Positions 49,864-60,416 of a stretch of DNA of 64,000 nt are shown one piece after another. The position numbers and the translations under genes were made by a program. The notes below the pieces were generated by a model that saw nothing but the letters and a program-made list of their open reading frames with translations, was not told the origin of the DNA and made no database searches. The DNA lies in assembly GCF_000165425.1 (NCBI RefSeq), contig NW_001799288.1, positions 709,067-773,066 on the forward strand. Direction: 5' to 3'. The stretch comes from Paramecium tetraurelia. Lineage: Eukaryota > Ciliophora > Oligohymenophorea > Peniculida > Parameciidae. Each line of letters begins with the position of its first letter. The first letter of the stretch is position 1.

Positions 49864-51588
49864 ATGTAACCTTACTACGATAAAGACACTGACGATGAAT
49901 GTAAATTTAATAAAAATCCAATCTTAGCTTCCGATAATGCTTCGGTTGAAGGAATGATAAATAGGCCATAAACAGCTCCTCCGAGTCCAATTACAGAACT
50001 TGAAGAATTCAAAAGGTTTTTTTATCCAATCATATTATAGATAAGACGAATTTAATATTTTGGATAGAGCTTAACGTTACTAAATTAAATTAATTTAAAG
50101 AGATTTTCATAAATACGATCTGGATAACCCTGAAGGCTAGCGAAGTTGTAAAAAATACTTAAAAATATTAGAGGAAATGTGCATAGTATTTGTTTTCTTT
50201 TATATACTTTCTAGATTTATCAAGTCAAAACTCTATCAAGAGATTACAGAAATACCTTTTCCAAGGCTTATAAGATCTTGTATAAAGAGGATAGATTATG
50301 TTATCTTCCAGAAATCTTGGATAGTGCATAGGAAGGTTTTTGTTACCTAATTACTTAATAGGTTTTCCATACTTATGGGTCAATTCCGAAAAATTTGTAT
50401 TTTCACACGATGTGCTTTCTAAAGGATCGAAATTAATAGAACTATTTTATAAAGTTTAACATATAATTAGACTTTCATACACAAGAACACTCAAAGAAAG
50501 TCCTGATTTCTCATCAAAACAATTGAAACAAGATATTGTAATTATTCTAGAGGATTTCGATTAAATTTGGGTAGATTTTGAAAAAGTAAAGTTTTAAATA
50601 TATTTTGTAGCTCTATGTTAAAGAATTGATGGACATCGAAGCAAAAGCCAGAAGGTTTATTCTCTTAGCAATAGAGATTGATAAAGAGATGACATCTATT
50701 GAGATTAGGGAAAAGTTAAGAGGTAAAATACTAGTAACTAGTGAAAACTATATTTAAAAAAAAGAACAAGTATTGATTTAATTTACATTTTCAAGTTCTG
50801 TAAAGTTATTGCTTAAATCAATTCAGTTGCCAATGTAGAAGGAAAAGGAAGAGACGACTTAGGCATTAACATACTTTTGGAAGCAGAAGGAATCACAAGA
50901 AGAGTGACTAAAGAGCAATCTAGTGCTGTTCGTAATCTAGCTGATAGTATCAAGGCAAAGTATTTTTAAACTTGAAATTAGTTTCTAGAAGTTTAGAGAA
51001 TAAATGAGAAAATACGAAGGAAATATAGAAATGGTAGACCCCTAATTGAAAAACAATTAAGAACTTGTGGATTTATTAGTTGAATATGAATCCTAGTGGG
51101 AAAAAGGACTATATTATTTATTAGACCCGACAAAGTGTTAATAATTGATGTACTTTTCACATATAATTGAAACTACTGCAGAGAAATATTAATAATTTTA
51201 AGAGTAATTAGAATGCAGAGACTCTGATATCTTTGTAACTATTCCTTGTTTGATTGCTTTGAAATACTTAGAAAATGAGGATAGGAATATTTGCACTTAT
51301 TTCTTACCAACCCTAAAGGAGGAATCTTCGAAATTATATCAATACTATGCATCATTAAAGAATCAATTTTTAGAATGGAGAAATTTGCATGCCAAATAAT
51401 ATGAATATTATAACATTCTAGAAAAATAGTTATTAGGAATACCTTTAAATGAGAAGGAACAAATTGCACTGTAAAATTTTAAATTAGATAATATTATGTA
51501 AAAAATTCGATAAATGTCTATTGAATTATAAAGATATAATGCAATAGAATGGAATTACTTTATTGATGCAGCCATCAACAATAATTGA
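49864..51588 (+). CDS. hypothetical helical protein with many tiny introns
   Basis: Starts MQPYYDKDTDDECKFNKN with a polar head that includes NRPQTAPPSPITELEEF. About seven introns of 20-29 nt are inferred (for example GTTTTTTTATCC...TATAG and GTTACCTAATTACTTAATAG). The body is helical: FPYLWVNSEKFVFSHDVL, KLIELFYKVQHIIRLSYT, LYVKELMDIEAKARRFILLA. The C-terminal half continues with QLMYFSHIIETTAEKYQ, YFLPTLKEESSKLYQYYASL and LEWRNLHAKQYEYYNILEK, ending FIDAAINNN. A helical adaptor or scaffold is plausible, but I recognise no family. Confidence 0.62.
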
Positions 51589-51780
51589 AAATTTTTAAAT
51601 TTATATATTTAATTATATTAAGTACAATCTCTTTCATTATCTACTATTTCACAGGAATTGTTGATTCCATAATTACCAATTAAGAAATACTTAAATTTTA
51701 ACTTAAAGTTCAAGTTCTACAATTATAAGAAAATAAATAAATTTTATCTTTAAATTTAATAATAACAAATAAATTTATTC

Positions 51781-53882
51781 ATGATTTAAATTCCTTATGC
51801 TAAGCATCACTAATCATAAATATAATTTGCTGAAAGCCAAATCACAAATCTAGATAAAAACATTATAAAAGTCTTGCAACTATTCTCTGTAATAGGATAG
51901 TTGGAAATGGACATAGAAAACATTAGTAATACATGATAATAAAGAAAGGACTTGAGTTATCAGAAAATTCTCATTTTTACCCTGAAGCCTTATTTCAATA
52001 TTTAAAATTATACTTGTAACCAATAAAGCCAGAACCAATACCAGAAAAACCATAATTTTTTAATTTTACTGTATATATGAATTAATAATTAGGATCTCTA
52101 AATATAAGCACCTTTAGTAATAAATGTAATAAATAGCGCAAAGGATGGGATCATCAAATTTGAAAATATCATAGCATTTATGCAAGATAACACTTCAGTA
52201 CCTCCGAGTGCTGAGAGTCTGAGGACAATAGAGAGAGTATTTCACATAAACTAATTTGCTTTTTAAAAGGATAATGTCCTGGACACATTTAATAATGAAT
52301 ACCCATTGCCTTAGGATGTTATTCCCTTATCTTAAATTCCAATAATCTAAATTTAAGGTACTTCTAAAGTGCCATTGCAATAAAAAGAAAACATTGAAAA
52401 GGTGAATTCTGGAGATGGGTTTAATTATGCAACATTTCAAAAGATGTTACTTTCAAAGTCTATTCCTTAAGCAAGTCAAAAGGCATAAAAAAGGAAATTG
52501 ATCTATGAAACCAATTAAAGATAACAAGTAGACAGCAGCATTCTGAAATTGTTTATAAATCTACTCTAAAATGAGATAGCATTGATTGAAAAATCTGAAT
52601 AAATTAGACTCGTATTAAATACTGATAGTTCATACAATCATGTTACTATGTTCAATATATTTGATTCTCAAGGAAATGGTGAGATTGAATATCGCTATAT
52701 TGAATAATTGATGAATAAAGCACAAATACCGTTCAAGCCATTTCACTTTAAATCTTTAATCAGAAGAGCTAATATTTTAGCTAAAAACGCTTCAGCTTCT
52801 GAAACCTTGAATTTTGAAGGGTATAGACTAATTGCAACAGTTCAATGTCCTTATTTCAAGATACCAAAACATGAGGAGGAATAACTTCAACTATAACATT
52901 AATATTCACGAATTTTAGGAGCAGAAGTTAATGGATAAAATTCATCATAATTATCTATTTCTCGCATTCCAGAGAAAATTAGAAATAACTCTCAAAATTA
53001 CAGATCTACTCCTTTACTATCTACATACAATAGTGGTAGTCCATATGTTAATGAGACTCTAAAAAAATAAAGTAAAATATCCACTAACAATTATCATTAG
53101 GATGAGGCTATATATCAAGATAATGTATCAATTGTTTTAATATTTAGATTGTATATGGAACAAAAAAAGAATGGGATGAACTACAACATTCTTTATGTTA
53201 GAATAATTTGATTGACTCCAGATCATTAAAATCTTAAATATTAAGAATATAGAACCCTGAATTATCAGTGAATAATTAAAGAATAGGCAGCAGAAATAAT
53301 ACTCCAAGGGAAAATAAGAACCAAATTGAATTGATCTAATAATAGGCATTAGTGGAGAACGTTGAGAAAATGAGGTAAAATGATATGTCGAAACAACTCT
53401 AATATGCTATGGGGGCAAATACTAAAGGATTATACTCCAACTTTGTTAAAATTGAAAGAGATAATAAAATGAAGGAGGATCTTCATTCATTCTATAATTA
53501 GGCACCTTGGTATTAAACAGATAATAAAATATCCAAAAATATCGATATCATCAAATTATAATAAAGTCAAATTCAGAAAGTTTCAGGAGTACAAAATAAA
53601 GTTCATCATGAAAGTTAATAATAAAATGTAAATAATTAGAATGCCGAAATCAGAAACTAAATAGCTAATAACAATTAATAATCAGCAATTGATTCATAAT
53701 AACAATAATCAAGAATCTAATAAAACCAATCAAATATTTAATAAATAAATAAATTATCACCAGTATCCCCAAGAATATTTTCAACGTAAAAGCTAAATCC
53801 TCTTATTGGCAATGACAATTAACAAATAATCATGGATTATAATTATGATATTCCAAAGAGAGTATTTGATCATTAGAATTGA
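51781..53882 (+). CDS. Gln/Asn-rich protein with a degenerate EF-hand
   Basis: Begins MIQIPYAKHHQSQIQFAES; two introns (25 nt starting GTCTTGCAAC and a 19-nt one, GTAATACATGATAATAAAG) join it to LELSENSHFYPEALFQYLKL. Near residue 255, VTMFNIFDSQGNGEIEYRYI resembles an EF-hand loop with Asp1, Asn5 and Gly6, but position 12 is Tyr rather than Glu, so calcium binding is doubtful. A partner segment (GFNYATFQKML and LLQNEIALIEKSEQIRLVL) recalls paired EF-hand folds. The C-terminal ~350 residues are very rich in Gln, Asn and Ser. Another 23-nt intron lies near 53125. It may be a ciliary or cytoskeletal protein; this is a guess. Confidence 0.6.
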
Positions 53883-54033
53883 TTATATATATATTTTTTA
53901 TTAATTTAAAATTGATAATTTACAAAAGATAGCTTTTAGGGATTGATAATTTATATTATTTATTTTTTTTATTAATTTTTAGCAAAAAATAATGGTATAA
54001 AGTTGAGTAATAAAATAGAACAATGAAGATGAA

Positions 54034-54211
54034 ATGGAAAAATAGGCTAGATTGATGGCTGAGAAATATAAAGATGGGCCTAAAAAGAAGGGAGCTTTGG
54101 TGAAGAAAACCTAAGAAGTATCTCTTTTTAATAAATTATTTATAGAGAACTTAGTTTGATTCAGCAACACATGAAATGTAAAAATAGGCATAATAGCATC
54201 CTCCGAAATGA
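54034..54211 (+). CDS. very small protein, endosulfine-like candidate
   Basis: About 49 aa in two exons. Exon 1 reads MEKQARLMAEKYKDGPKKKG and ALVKKTQE; after a 28-nt intron (GTATCTCTTTTTAATAAATTATTTATAG) exon 2 reads RTQFDSATHEMQKQAQQHPP. Endosulfine/ARPP19/Igo proteins are small and carry a motif of the form K-Y-F-D-S-(G/A)-D-Y phosphorylated by Greatwall/RIM15 kinases. QFDSATHEM after a basic segment resembles it but lacks the last acidic-aromatic pair. The assignment is therefore tentative. An upstream ATG at 53992 would extend the N-terminus only if a very short intron is used. Confidence 0.42.
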
Positions 54212-54477
54212 CAATTTGATAATTATTAACATATTATCTTATAAAATTAACTCACTTATCGTTTTACTTAGTCTGATCTATCTGAATCCATCTAAATTCT
54301 TCTATTTAATATCACTCTGAATTCCTTTCGAGCCAAAGAGTTTTATTCTGATGATATTGGTATTAGGTATTTTAAATATAATATTTAAATAGGAATTGCC
54401 AATATTATTGGATATTCAAAATCAATTATTATTTTCATAATAAGATAAAGCATACAAATATATTACTAATAGTATTT

Positions 54478-55356
54478 ATGAAAGTAAAAATATTCTTGGG
54501 AGAATACGCCTATATATACCGAGGAAATATAGATTTAAGAGAAATGAACGAATATGTGAAAACATTGACAATCAGACCTTTTATACTAAAATGGAAGGAT
54601 TAAGAAGAGGATTTAATTACAATATCAAAAAAATAGGATTTAGTTTATTTTTATCAATCATGGACTCAAAATGAAACTACTCAAAGTCAGCCATTTCGTC
54701 TATATGTTCAAGAAATACCCTAGTCGATTCAGAATACTTAAATTACATAGTTATAATCACAATCTCACATTAACTCTAAGATGATAAGCCCTTCTTAAAA
54801 GTATTCTTGTACCAGACAGTATTAAGGAGTTACATAATTTACATTTGGTCAATAGATAAATGATTTACCAAGGAGTCAAGAGGCGCAAAGGGAGAGACAT
54901 TCTTAGTAGATATATTTATAATCAATTAAGGAAATAAATGGTTCTTCCAAGAATATAAGTAATCAAAATCTAGATTAGTTACAATTTTATAATCAATATA
55001 ACGAAGAGACTACAAAGTTTAAGATTCAATAAGACTTTAATAATATTCCATCTTAAGACCCTTCATCATTTTTGAATATGGATATGAAATAGAGCATAAA
55101 AAATCAATTTATTGATGTGCAAATGCCAAATGAAGAGGAGGATGTCTTGGATATCAAAGATGAGGAAGATGAAGAAATATTTGATAGCAAAAATATCTAT
55201 TGTGACTATTGTTCTGATATAATAGAGCCATAAGATGAAAAAACAATACTTTATATATGTTAGCAGTGTGAAGATTTTCATATTTGTAGATTGTGTTATG
55301 ATCAAAATTAAGAGCAGGTTCATGTGCATCAATTAAAAGAAATACCTATTCTATGA
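54478..55356 (+). CDS. PB1-ZZ protein, p62/NBR1-like
   Basis: A single exon of 292 aa. The N-terminus MKVKIFLGEYAYIYRG with the acidic OPCA motif WKDQEEDLITISKKQDL (residues ~45-61) is a PB1 domain, a module that homo- or hetero-polymerises. The C-terminus (residues ~240-285) is a ZZ zinc finger: YCDYCSDIIEP, then ICQQCEDFHICRLCYDQNQE and VHVHQLKEI supply the Cys4/Cys-His set. PB1 followed by ZZ is the order of the autophagy receptors p62 and NBR1. The ~180-residue linker is Gln/Ser-rich and turns acidic (NEEEDVLDIKDEEDEE). I see no clear LC3-interacting motif or UBA domain. A TBC1D5-like gene lies nearby. Confidence 0.78.
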
Positions 55357-55488
55357 TTATTTTTTATTTGTTATTTATTAAAAATGATGTAATATTTCAT
55401 CTATAGGACCATTGGGAAAAGAAAGAAATTTCATTTTTTGATTTATTTAAACTACTTATTTTTAATCTCTATTTGGTTCTCAAGAGTT

Positions 55489-55968
55489 TCAAACTTTGTT
55501 ATTGAGTTTTGGAACACTCTTTGTAAAACAAGCTATGGAAACTTGTGGTTCTCTTTAAGTTTTCAACGGTTTTTGATATTATAATTGATTTTATAATGAG
55601 ACTGTGATTATAGAAGGTATACAAATAGTTTATTTTGGATTTTATTATGTACAATTAAATTAATTACAGACTTTATTTGGTGTGAAACCCATTTTCTTTT
55701 TTATCCTTATTCTATTTATAGTTTTGCTTTTAGCATAATATCTGAGTCTAATCTTAAAATTTAGAAATAGTTCCTCATCTTGGGATTTCATAAATATTTA
55801 AATATTTATTTTCAATATACTGGATCTCATCTCATGAGTGTGTTATTCGATGGCATCATTTTAATAACTAGCTTGAATTATGTTAATGTTTTATTGAAAT
55901 AAATTTAGATATTAAATCATTAATTGATGGAGAGTATTTAAGATTTAAAAAACTTGATGTATAGTCAT
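55489..55968 (-). CDS. hypothetical protein, 159 aa
   Basis: One uninterrupted frame on the minus strand: MTIHQVFQILNTLHQLMIQY, then FLNFKIRLRYYAKSKTINRI and KKKMGFTPNKVCNQFNC, ending VSIACFTKSVPKLNNKV. Its central region is basic. Codon use and composition look coding, and it is preferred over a hydrophobic plus-strand frame in the same bases. No family recognised. Its start codon lies 52 bases from that of the divergent TBC1D5-like gene. Confidence 0.58.
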
Positions 55969-56020
55969 TTGCTTATTATTAAGAGGTCACAATTTCAATG
56001 CTGGGAATTTTAGTAAATAT

Positions 56021-57937
56021 ATGATAAACAATGATATTGCAGATGTCGATTAATTAATTAAGGATTGTCAATTAGAAAACTCAGGGCAAAGATTCAATAT
56101 CTGGAGATTATTTTTAAGGTAATCAATCGTTGAAAATTAGAATATATTCGAAAGAGGATTCATTTACCCAAAAAATAGAAAAGCTAACGAAACTTAGAGA
56201 AAATTATAAAGAATTAGAAAATAAACATCTGAAAACTTCGAATACCTAAGCCCAAAACAAAACTGAAGATTCAACTAAAAAAGGACCATTAGGAGGTCCT
56301 CTAGGAGGTCCCTTAGGCGGTGGCAAATAAAAATAACAATCCTCTAATGCAATTGATAATGTAGAATTAAGAAATGAAATCCGAAAAGATGTTGAAAGAA
56401 CTTATCAAGAATTTGAATTCTTTTCTTCAAAGCGAATTTAATAAATACTTACAACAGTATTATTTATTTGGTGTAAAGAGAATAGTGAGATATCATATAG
56501 ACAGGGAATGAATGAAATTGCTGCTTCATTAATATATATTTATACTAAGGAAGCATTATATAAGGAAGAGGTTGAAAAATATGAAGAAGTAACACTCAAC
56601 ATAATCATTAGGCAACTGAAGAAGAAATTAACATACTCTTGTAATTCAACTCTTGGGAATATGCAGAACCTGATATTTATGTATTGTTCACTGCTCTAAT
56701 GAATGATGCTTAACATATGGAGATGTTTAGACCAAATTACACTGAATAGCAAAAAATCAAGCTTTAAAGCAAGAAACCAAGTGCAATTTTAACAAGAGTT
56801 GCAAAATTACAAGACATTCTATTGAAGTAAGTGGATTTGCAATTATTTCGACATCTAAAACTTCTTCAAGTTGAATTCCAGATCTTCCTGTTAAAATGGA
56901 TAAGGTACAGCATTTAGTATAATCCTTAGATGTATGTTTACAAGAGAATTGTCATTAATAGAATCATTTCATGCTTGGGATGCAATCTTTTAGGATTTCT
57001 TTTTACAATAATGTGATACATTATTCTTTGTAGATTGTATAGCTATTGCCATGATAATTTACTTAAAAAATCAATGTAACTTTATATAATCTAACAATTG
57101 TAGTAATGGAAAATGAAGAATCAAGTCAATGTTATCAAAGGTTCTTGAAATACCCTAAAATATCCAATCTAGCTAACTTATTAGATACAGCAACTTAAAT
57201 AAGAAATATATTGATTTCTTAAAAGTCTTCTAATAATTTAGATGACAACCTTGAAGGAACAGAAAAAATAGAAAAACTAATAAGCCCAGCATTTTTTGTT
57301 GGTGATAAAGTAGATACAGATCCTAAGGCATAATAAGACAAAGTCAAAAGTCGTGAATAACCTTAACAACCTTAATAAAAGTCACAACCAGTTTAATAGT
57401 AAGTAACTTAAAATGAGGAAGAACAATCTTAATCACCCTAATCATAAATTAATGAAAAATAACCAGTGAAGCAATAAGAGTAACAAACAGTGTTCTTTGA
57501 TGACAAAATTATGGCATCAAATACAAAGGCTTAAAAATCATAGTTTAGTGTTGAAGAGAATGCTTAGCAGAAAGAGGTAGTCTAGGAAAGTGAAGATAAA
57601 TAAAAGCCAATTAAATTATCAATAAAAGCGGTAGAGGACATCTGTACAACTATAGAGGAAGCCTTTAATGTGATTAAGAAAAGCAATGAAAGGTATTATG
57701 ATGTTCTTATTAATTAGTTAAAATCATTAAGAATTGATAATTAGTTTGGCTGAACTTAAATCATATCTGACAAAATAAATAACAGAAGTTGAGGGAAGAT
57801 AAGGGAATTCATAGGATGATGGTTAAAGAAACAAAAATGGTGGATTTGTAATTAAGAAATAGCTCACAGGGTAACAACTTCCTCAAGAAGATAATGGAAT
57901 AAAGAGTAAGATGGCAGGCTTCTTTAAAAAATGGTGA
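56021..57937 (+). CDS. TBC1D5-like Rab GTPase-activating protein
   Basis: TBC1D5 is a Rab7 GAP linked to retromer and autophagy. The N-terminus RFNIWRLFLR is the RxxxW region. After an intron comes QKIEKLTKLRENYKELENK, then a GPLGGPLGGPLGG repeat. The arginine finger is IRKDVERTYQEFEFF (IxxDxxR) and the glutamine finger is YRQGMNEIAASLIYI, so both catalytic residues are present. SWEYAEPDIYVLFTALMNDA, REFSLIESFHAWDAIFQDF and LFFVDCIAIAMIIYL complete the domain in TBC1D5 order. The C-terminal ~280 residues are Gln-rich and disordered. Five introns of 22-28 nt were placed by frame, for example GTAATCAATCGTTGAAAATTAG. The start is the ATG at 56021. Confidence 0.82.
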
Positions 57938-58225
57938 AGTATGATTTATTAAATTATAAAGTTTTTTATGTATTGTGAAATTAGAATGGTATTATTTTAA
58001 TAATAAAAATTTTGTTTTTTGGTTAATAGCAATTTAAAATGATATAATTGTATTAGTAATTTCAAATATGAAGCTTTCTATGTAGAAGATGAGAGAATAC
58101 TAAATATATATTAGAATCTATAATAAATTAATATCATTTTTTTAGTAAATTCCTCATTTTAATCAAGTCGCTTTGCAGTTCCTCTTAATTTATGCACTAA
58201 GTAAACTCTCCTAATTATTATACAA

Positions 58226-58786
58226 TCAGAAACCATTTTTTTTTAGCAATTCTTCTAAGAATGTATTTTTTTTCAACCAAGGCTCATAGATTTATTAAAT
58301 GCTGGCTTCTTCTAAAGAGATTTTTTTAATTAAAGAATGTATATATTCTGGATCTTAATCAGACTAATCTGCTTAATCTTAATTTATTGATGATTTTGTA
58401 ATTTGTGATTACTTTTTCTTTTTATCTATCTCTATCCTACACCACGGACATTTGTATCTGAAACTTCTATGCTACAATTGCGATTCGATGTCTGATACTT
58501 CGCAATCAATGTGTGTCTAACAAAATCATGATAATTATTATACCCATTTCCCACAACGCTGGTTATCACATTGAACCCACTTTTTGCCATCAAGGAAGTT
58601 CTGTTCGTCATCCTTATAGACTTGAGCACAAAAGTAGCAGCACTTCCTTCTCTTGTAAAGTTCATAGCAAGTACAGCATAATAGGATTGTTGAATCTGAA
58701 AACTTGGCCGCTTTTAAATCAAAGGAACTAGGGCAGTATTAATTGAAACATTATCTAACAGGCGGATACTCACCACTTGTTGACAT
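58226..58786 (-). CDS. PHD-finger-like zinc protein, 177 aa
   Basis: Cys-rich N-terminal half: CFNQYCPSSFDL, then LCCTCYELYKRRKCCYFC, followed by KWVQCDNQRCGKWTHIDCEV and RYKCPWCR. The second block has the PHD pattern (C-x-x-x-x-C-G-x-W-x-H-x-x-C ... C-x-x-C), so the protein probably reads histone tails or another peptide in the nucleus. The C-terminal part is polar and helical, ending PWLKKNTFLEELLKKNGF. One 27-nt intron (GTATAATAATTATCATGATTTTGTTAG) interrupts the PHD. The preceding Cys cluster could be an extended PHD or a separate finger. Confidence 0.7.
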
Positions 58787-58949
58787 TATTTCGATTTTAG
58801 TTATAATATTTATTACTTCATAATTATCATACTATAATATGTTTTTGAAGAAATCATTGTATTTCAAATGACAATTAAATTGAAAATAGCGCTATTCTCG
58901 ATCCAATTCTACAGAAGAATATAATTGGGTTTAATAATGAAGGTCAATA

Positions 58950-59670
58950 TCATAATCTCAACTTTTTTATTATAATGATCAAAAATTGAAAGAATACGCA
59001 GGCCAAGGCTAATGCATTAAGTGCAATGATGACGATGAATTTGATTGACTGAGTATCAAGTTCTGATAGAGTTCCTCTACAATAATGAATATACTCACTT
59101 ACTTGTCTGAATCTGATAACTTGTTTAGATTAATGAATTTCTTTATCAATTCTTATGCATAAAAGTGACCATTGGAGCTGAATACTATTCCTATTGATAA
59201 AGCTAATGCCTAATTGATAGATGTTCATACTAGGGTTAGGATGATGAAGGCTTAGGTCACTGCAATATTGCTCCATTCTAGTGATTGTTTCAATTTGGCT
59301 CTGGTTAGATAATAAGTTTCAGGTTCACCATCATTCATACTGGCTACCATCTAAAAGTCACTAATTATTCGGGGTTGCAAATTACATCTTGAAATACTCC
59401 ACCGTTCTGACCACAGCTACGAACAGAAATATGCAAAAGGCAACTGACTAAGAATTCTAGGCCAGATATTTACTTCCAAATATGGAATCTAGGAGGCATA
59501 GATTTCTCTGGTTCTGAAAAATGCTGTTCTACTAATGTCTAAAGACATTGATCCCAATTGAACTTTCAAACTAAACTCATATGACAATCATCGTACTCCA
59601 CGCTTATGGCAAATGCAACTATGGAGGCAAGAAATCCCACTACGGATACTAGAGGCAATAGAAAACTCAT
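58950..59670 (-). CDS. four-pass membrane protein
   Basis: Four hydrophobic segments are visible: LLPLVSVVGFLASIVAFAI (start), SVAFCIFLFVAVVRTVEYF, ITQ-type WSNIAVTQAFIILTLALALS and FIVIIALNALALACVFFQFL near the end. Five introns of 21-26 nt restore the frame (for example GTAATTTGCAACCCCGAATAATTAG), giving a protein of about 195 aa. The topology resembles tetraspanin/SUR7-like or other four-helix families, but no Cys-Cys-Gly motif is present and I do not assign it. The first extracellular loop would be about 35 residues and the intracellular loop carries MNDGEPETYYL. Confidence 0.66.
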
Positions 59671-59708
59671 AAAAATTATTATTATATTTTAAATTCTTTT
59701 TTCTATAA

Positions 59709-60247
59709 TCAATCTTAAGTTTTATTCAAAACTATTTTAGGCAACTTTATTGGAGGAACCCCTATCTCAATAAATACAAAGAATATACTTATGGCAGTAG
59801 GCATATACACATCATGGGATAAGGCTTTGTCTGAAGAAAACATCTTCTTGGTGATGGAGCCCAAAGTACTCTTAGGTTTATTGTCAGATTCAGTGGCCAG
59901 TAACTTGCTTATGGATTTTAGTGGAGGCAGTTTAATTTGAGTTTGATTGTTTTTAGAAATGCTGTTGGTCCTTTAGGAATGAAATTATTAATTTTATTAT
60001 GATTTAGTGATTGCTAATTGTTGCTTTTTGCCGTAATAATATTTGAAAGATTACAAGTTGTCAGGATCATTGATAATGTTTCTTGAAATATTTTATGAAA
60101 CAATATTATCTTTGATATATATTTATTTAGCTTACCATGTTTCTAATATCAATTTCAAATTGATCTATTCCGTGGAACGACTCTTCTTGTTTTTACTTTT
60201 GTTGGGTAAGGTTTCATTAATTGAAGCAAGTTATGAGGGTTCATCAT
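59709..60247 (-). CDS. hypothetical protein, 168 aa
   Basis: Starts MMNPHNLLQLMKPYPTK; a 32-nt intron (GTAAAAACAAG...GGAATAG) joins it to INLKLILETWQAKQIYIKDN. Later segments are FKYYYGKKQQLAITK, SKNNQTQIKLPPLKSISKLL and VYMPTAISIFFVFIEIGVPP, the last hydrophobic enough for one membrane segment. It ends KLPKIVLNKTQD then TGA. It lies head to tail with the four-pass membrane protein, 38 bases away. No family recognised. A hydrophobic plus-strand frame in the same bases was rejected. Confidence 0.55.
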
Positions 60248-60416
60248 ATTGAATGTTTGAAATCAGTTTAGGATTTTAAGATAAATATATTTTCTGGTTT
60301 TTTTTAAACACATCAATGATTGTTAATAAATCATTGATGTCCTACTTATTCTTCTTTGGACTTCTAAAAGTAGATGAAACATTTATCATTTAATTTATTA
60401 TAAATAAAATAAATTA

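Noticed and set aside
55384-55860. Hydrophobic plus-strand frames resembling a membrane protein
   Set aside because: The minus strand carries one uninterrupted 159-codon frame with balanced composition; the plus frames are broken by TGA and look like its complement.
60043-60252. Hydrophobic plus-strand frame (MKDYKLSGSLIMFLE...)
   Set aside because: It is antisense to a minus-strand gene whose spliced frame runs cleanly from 60247 to 59709.
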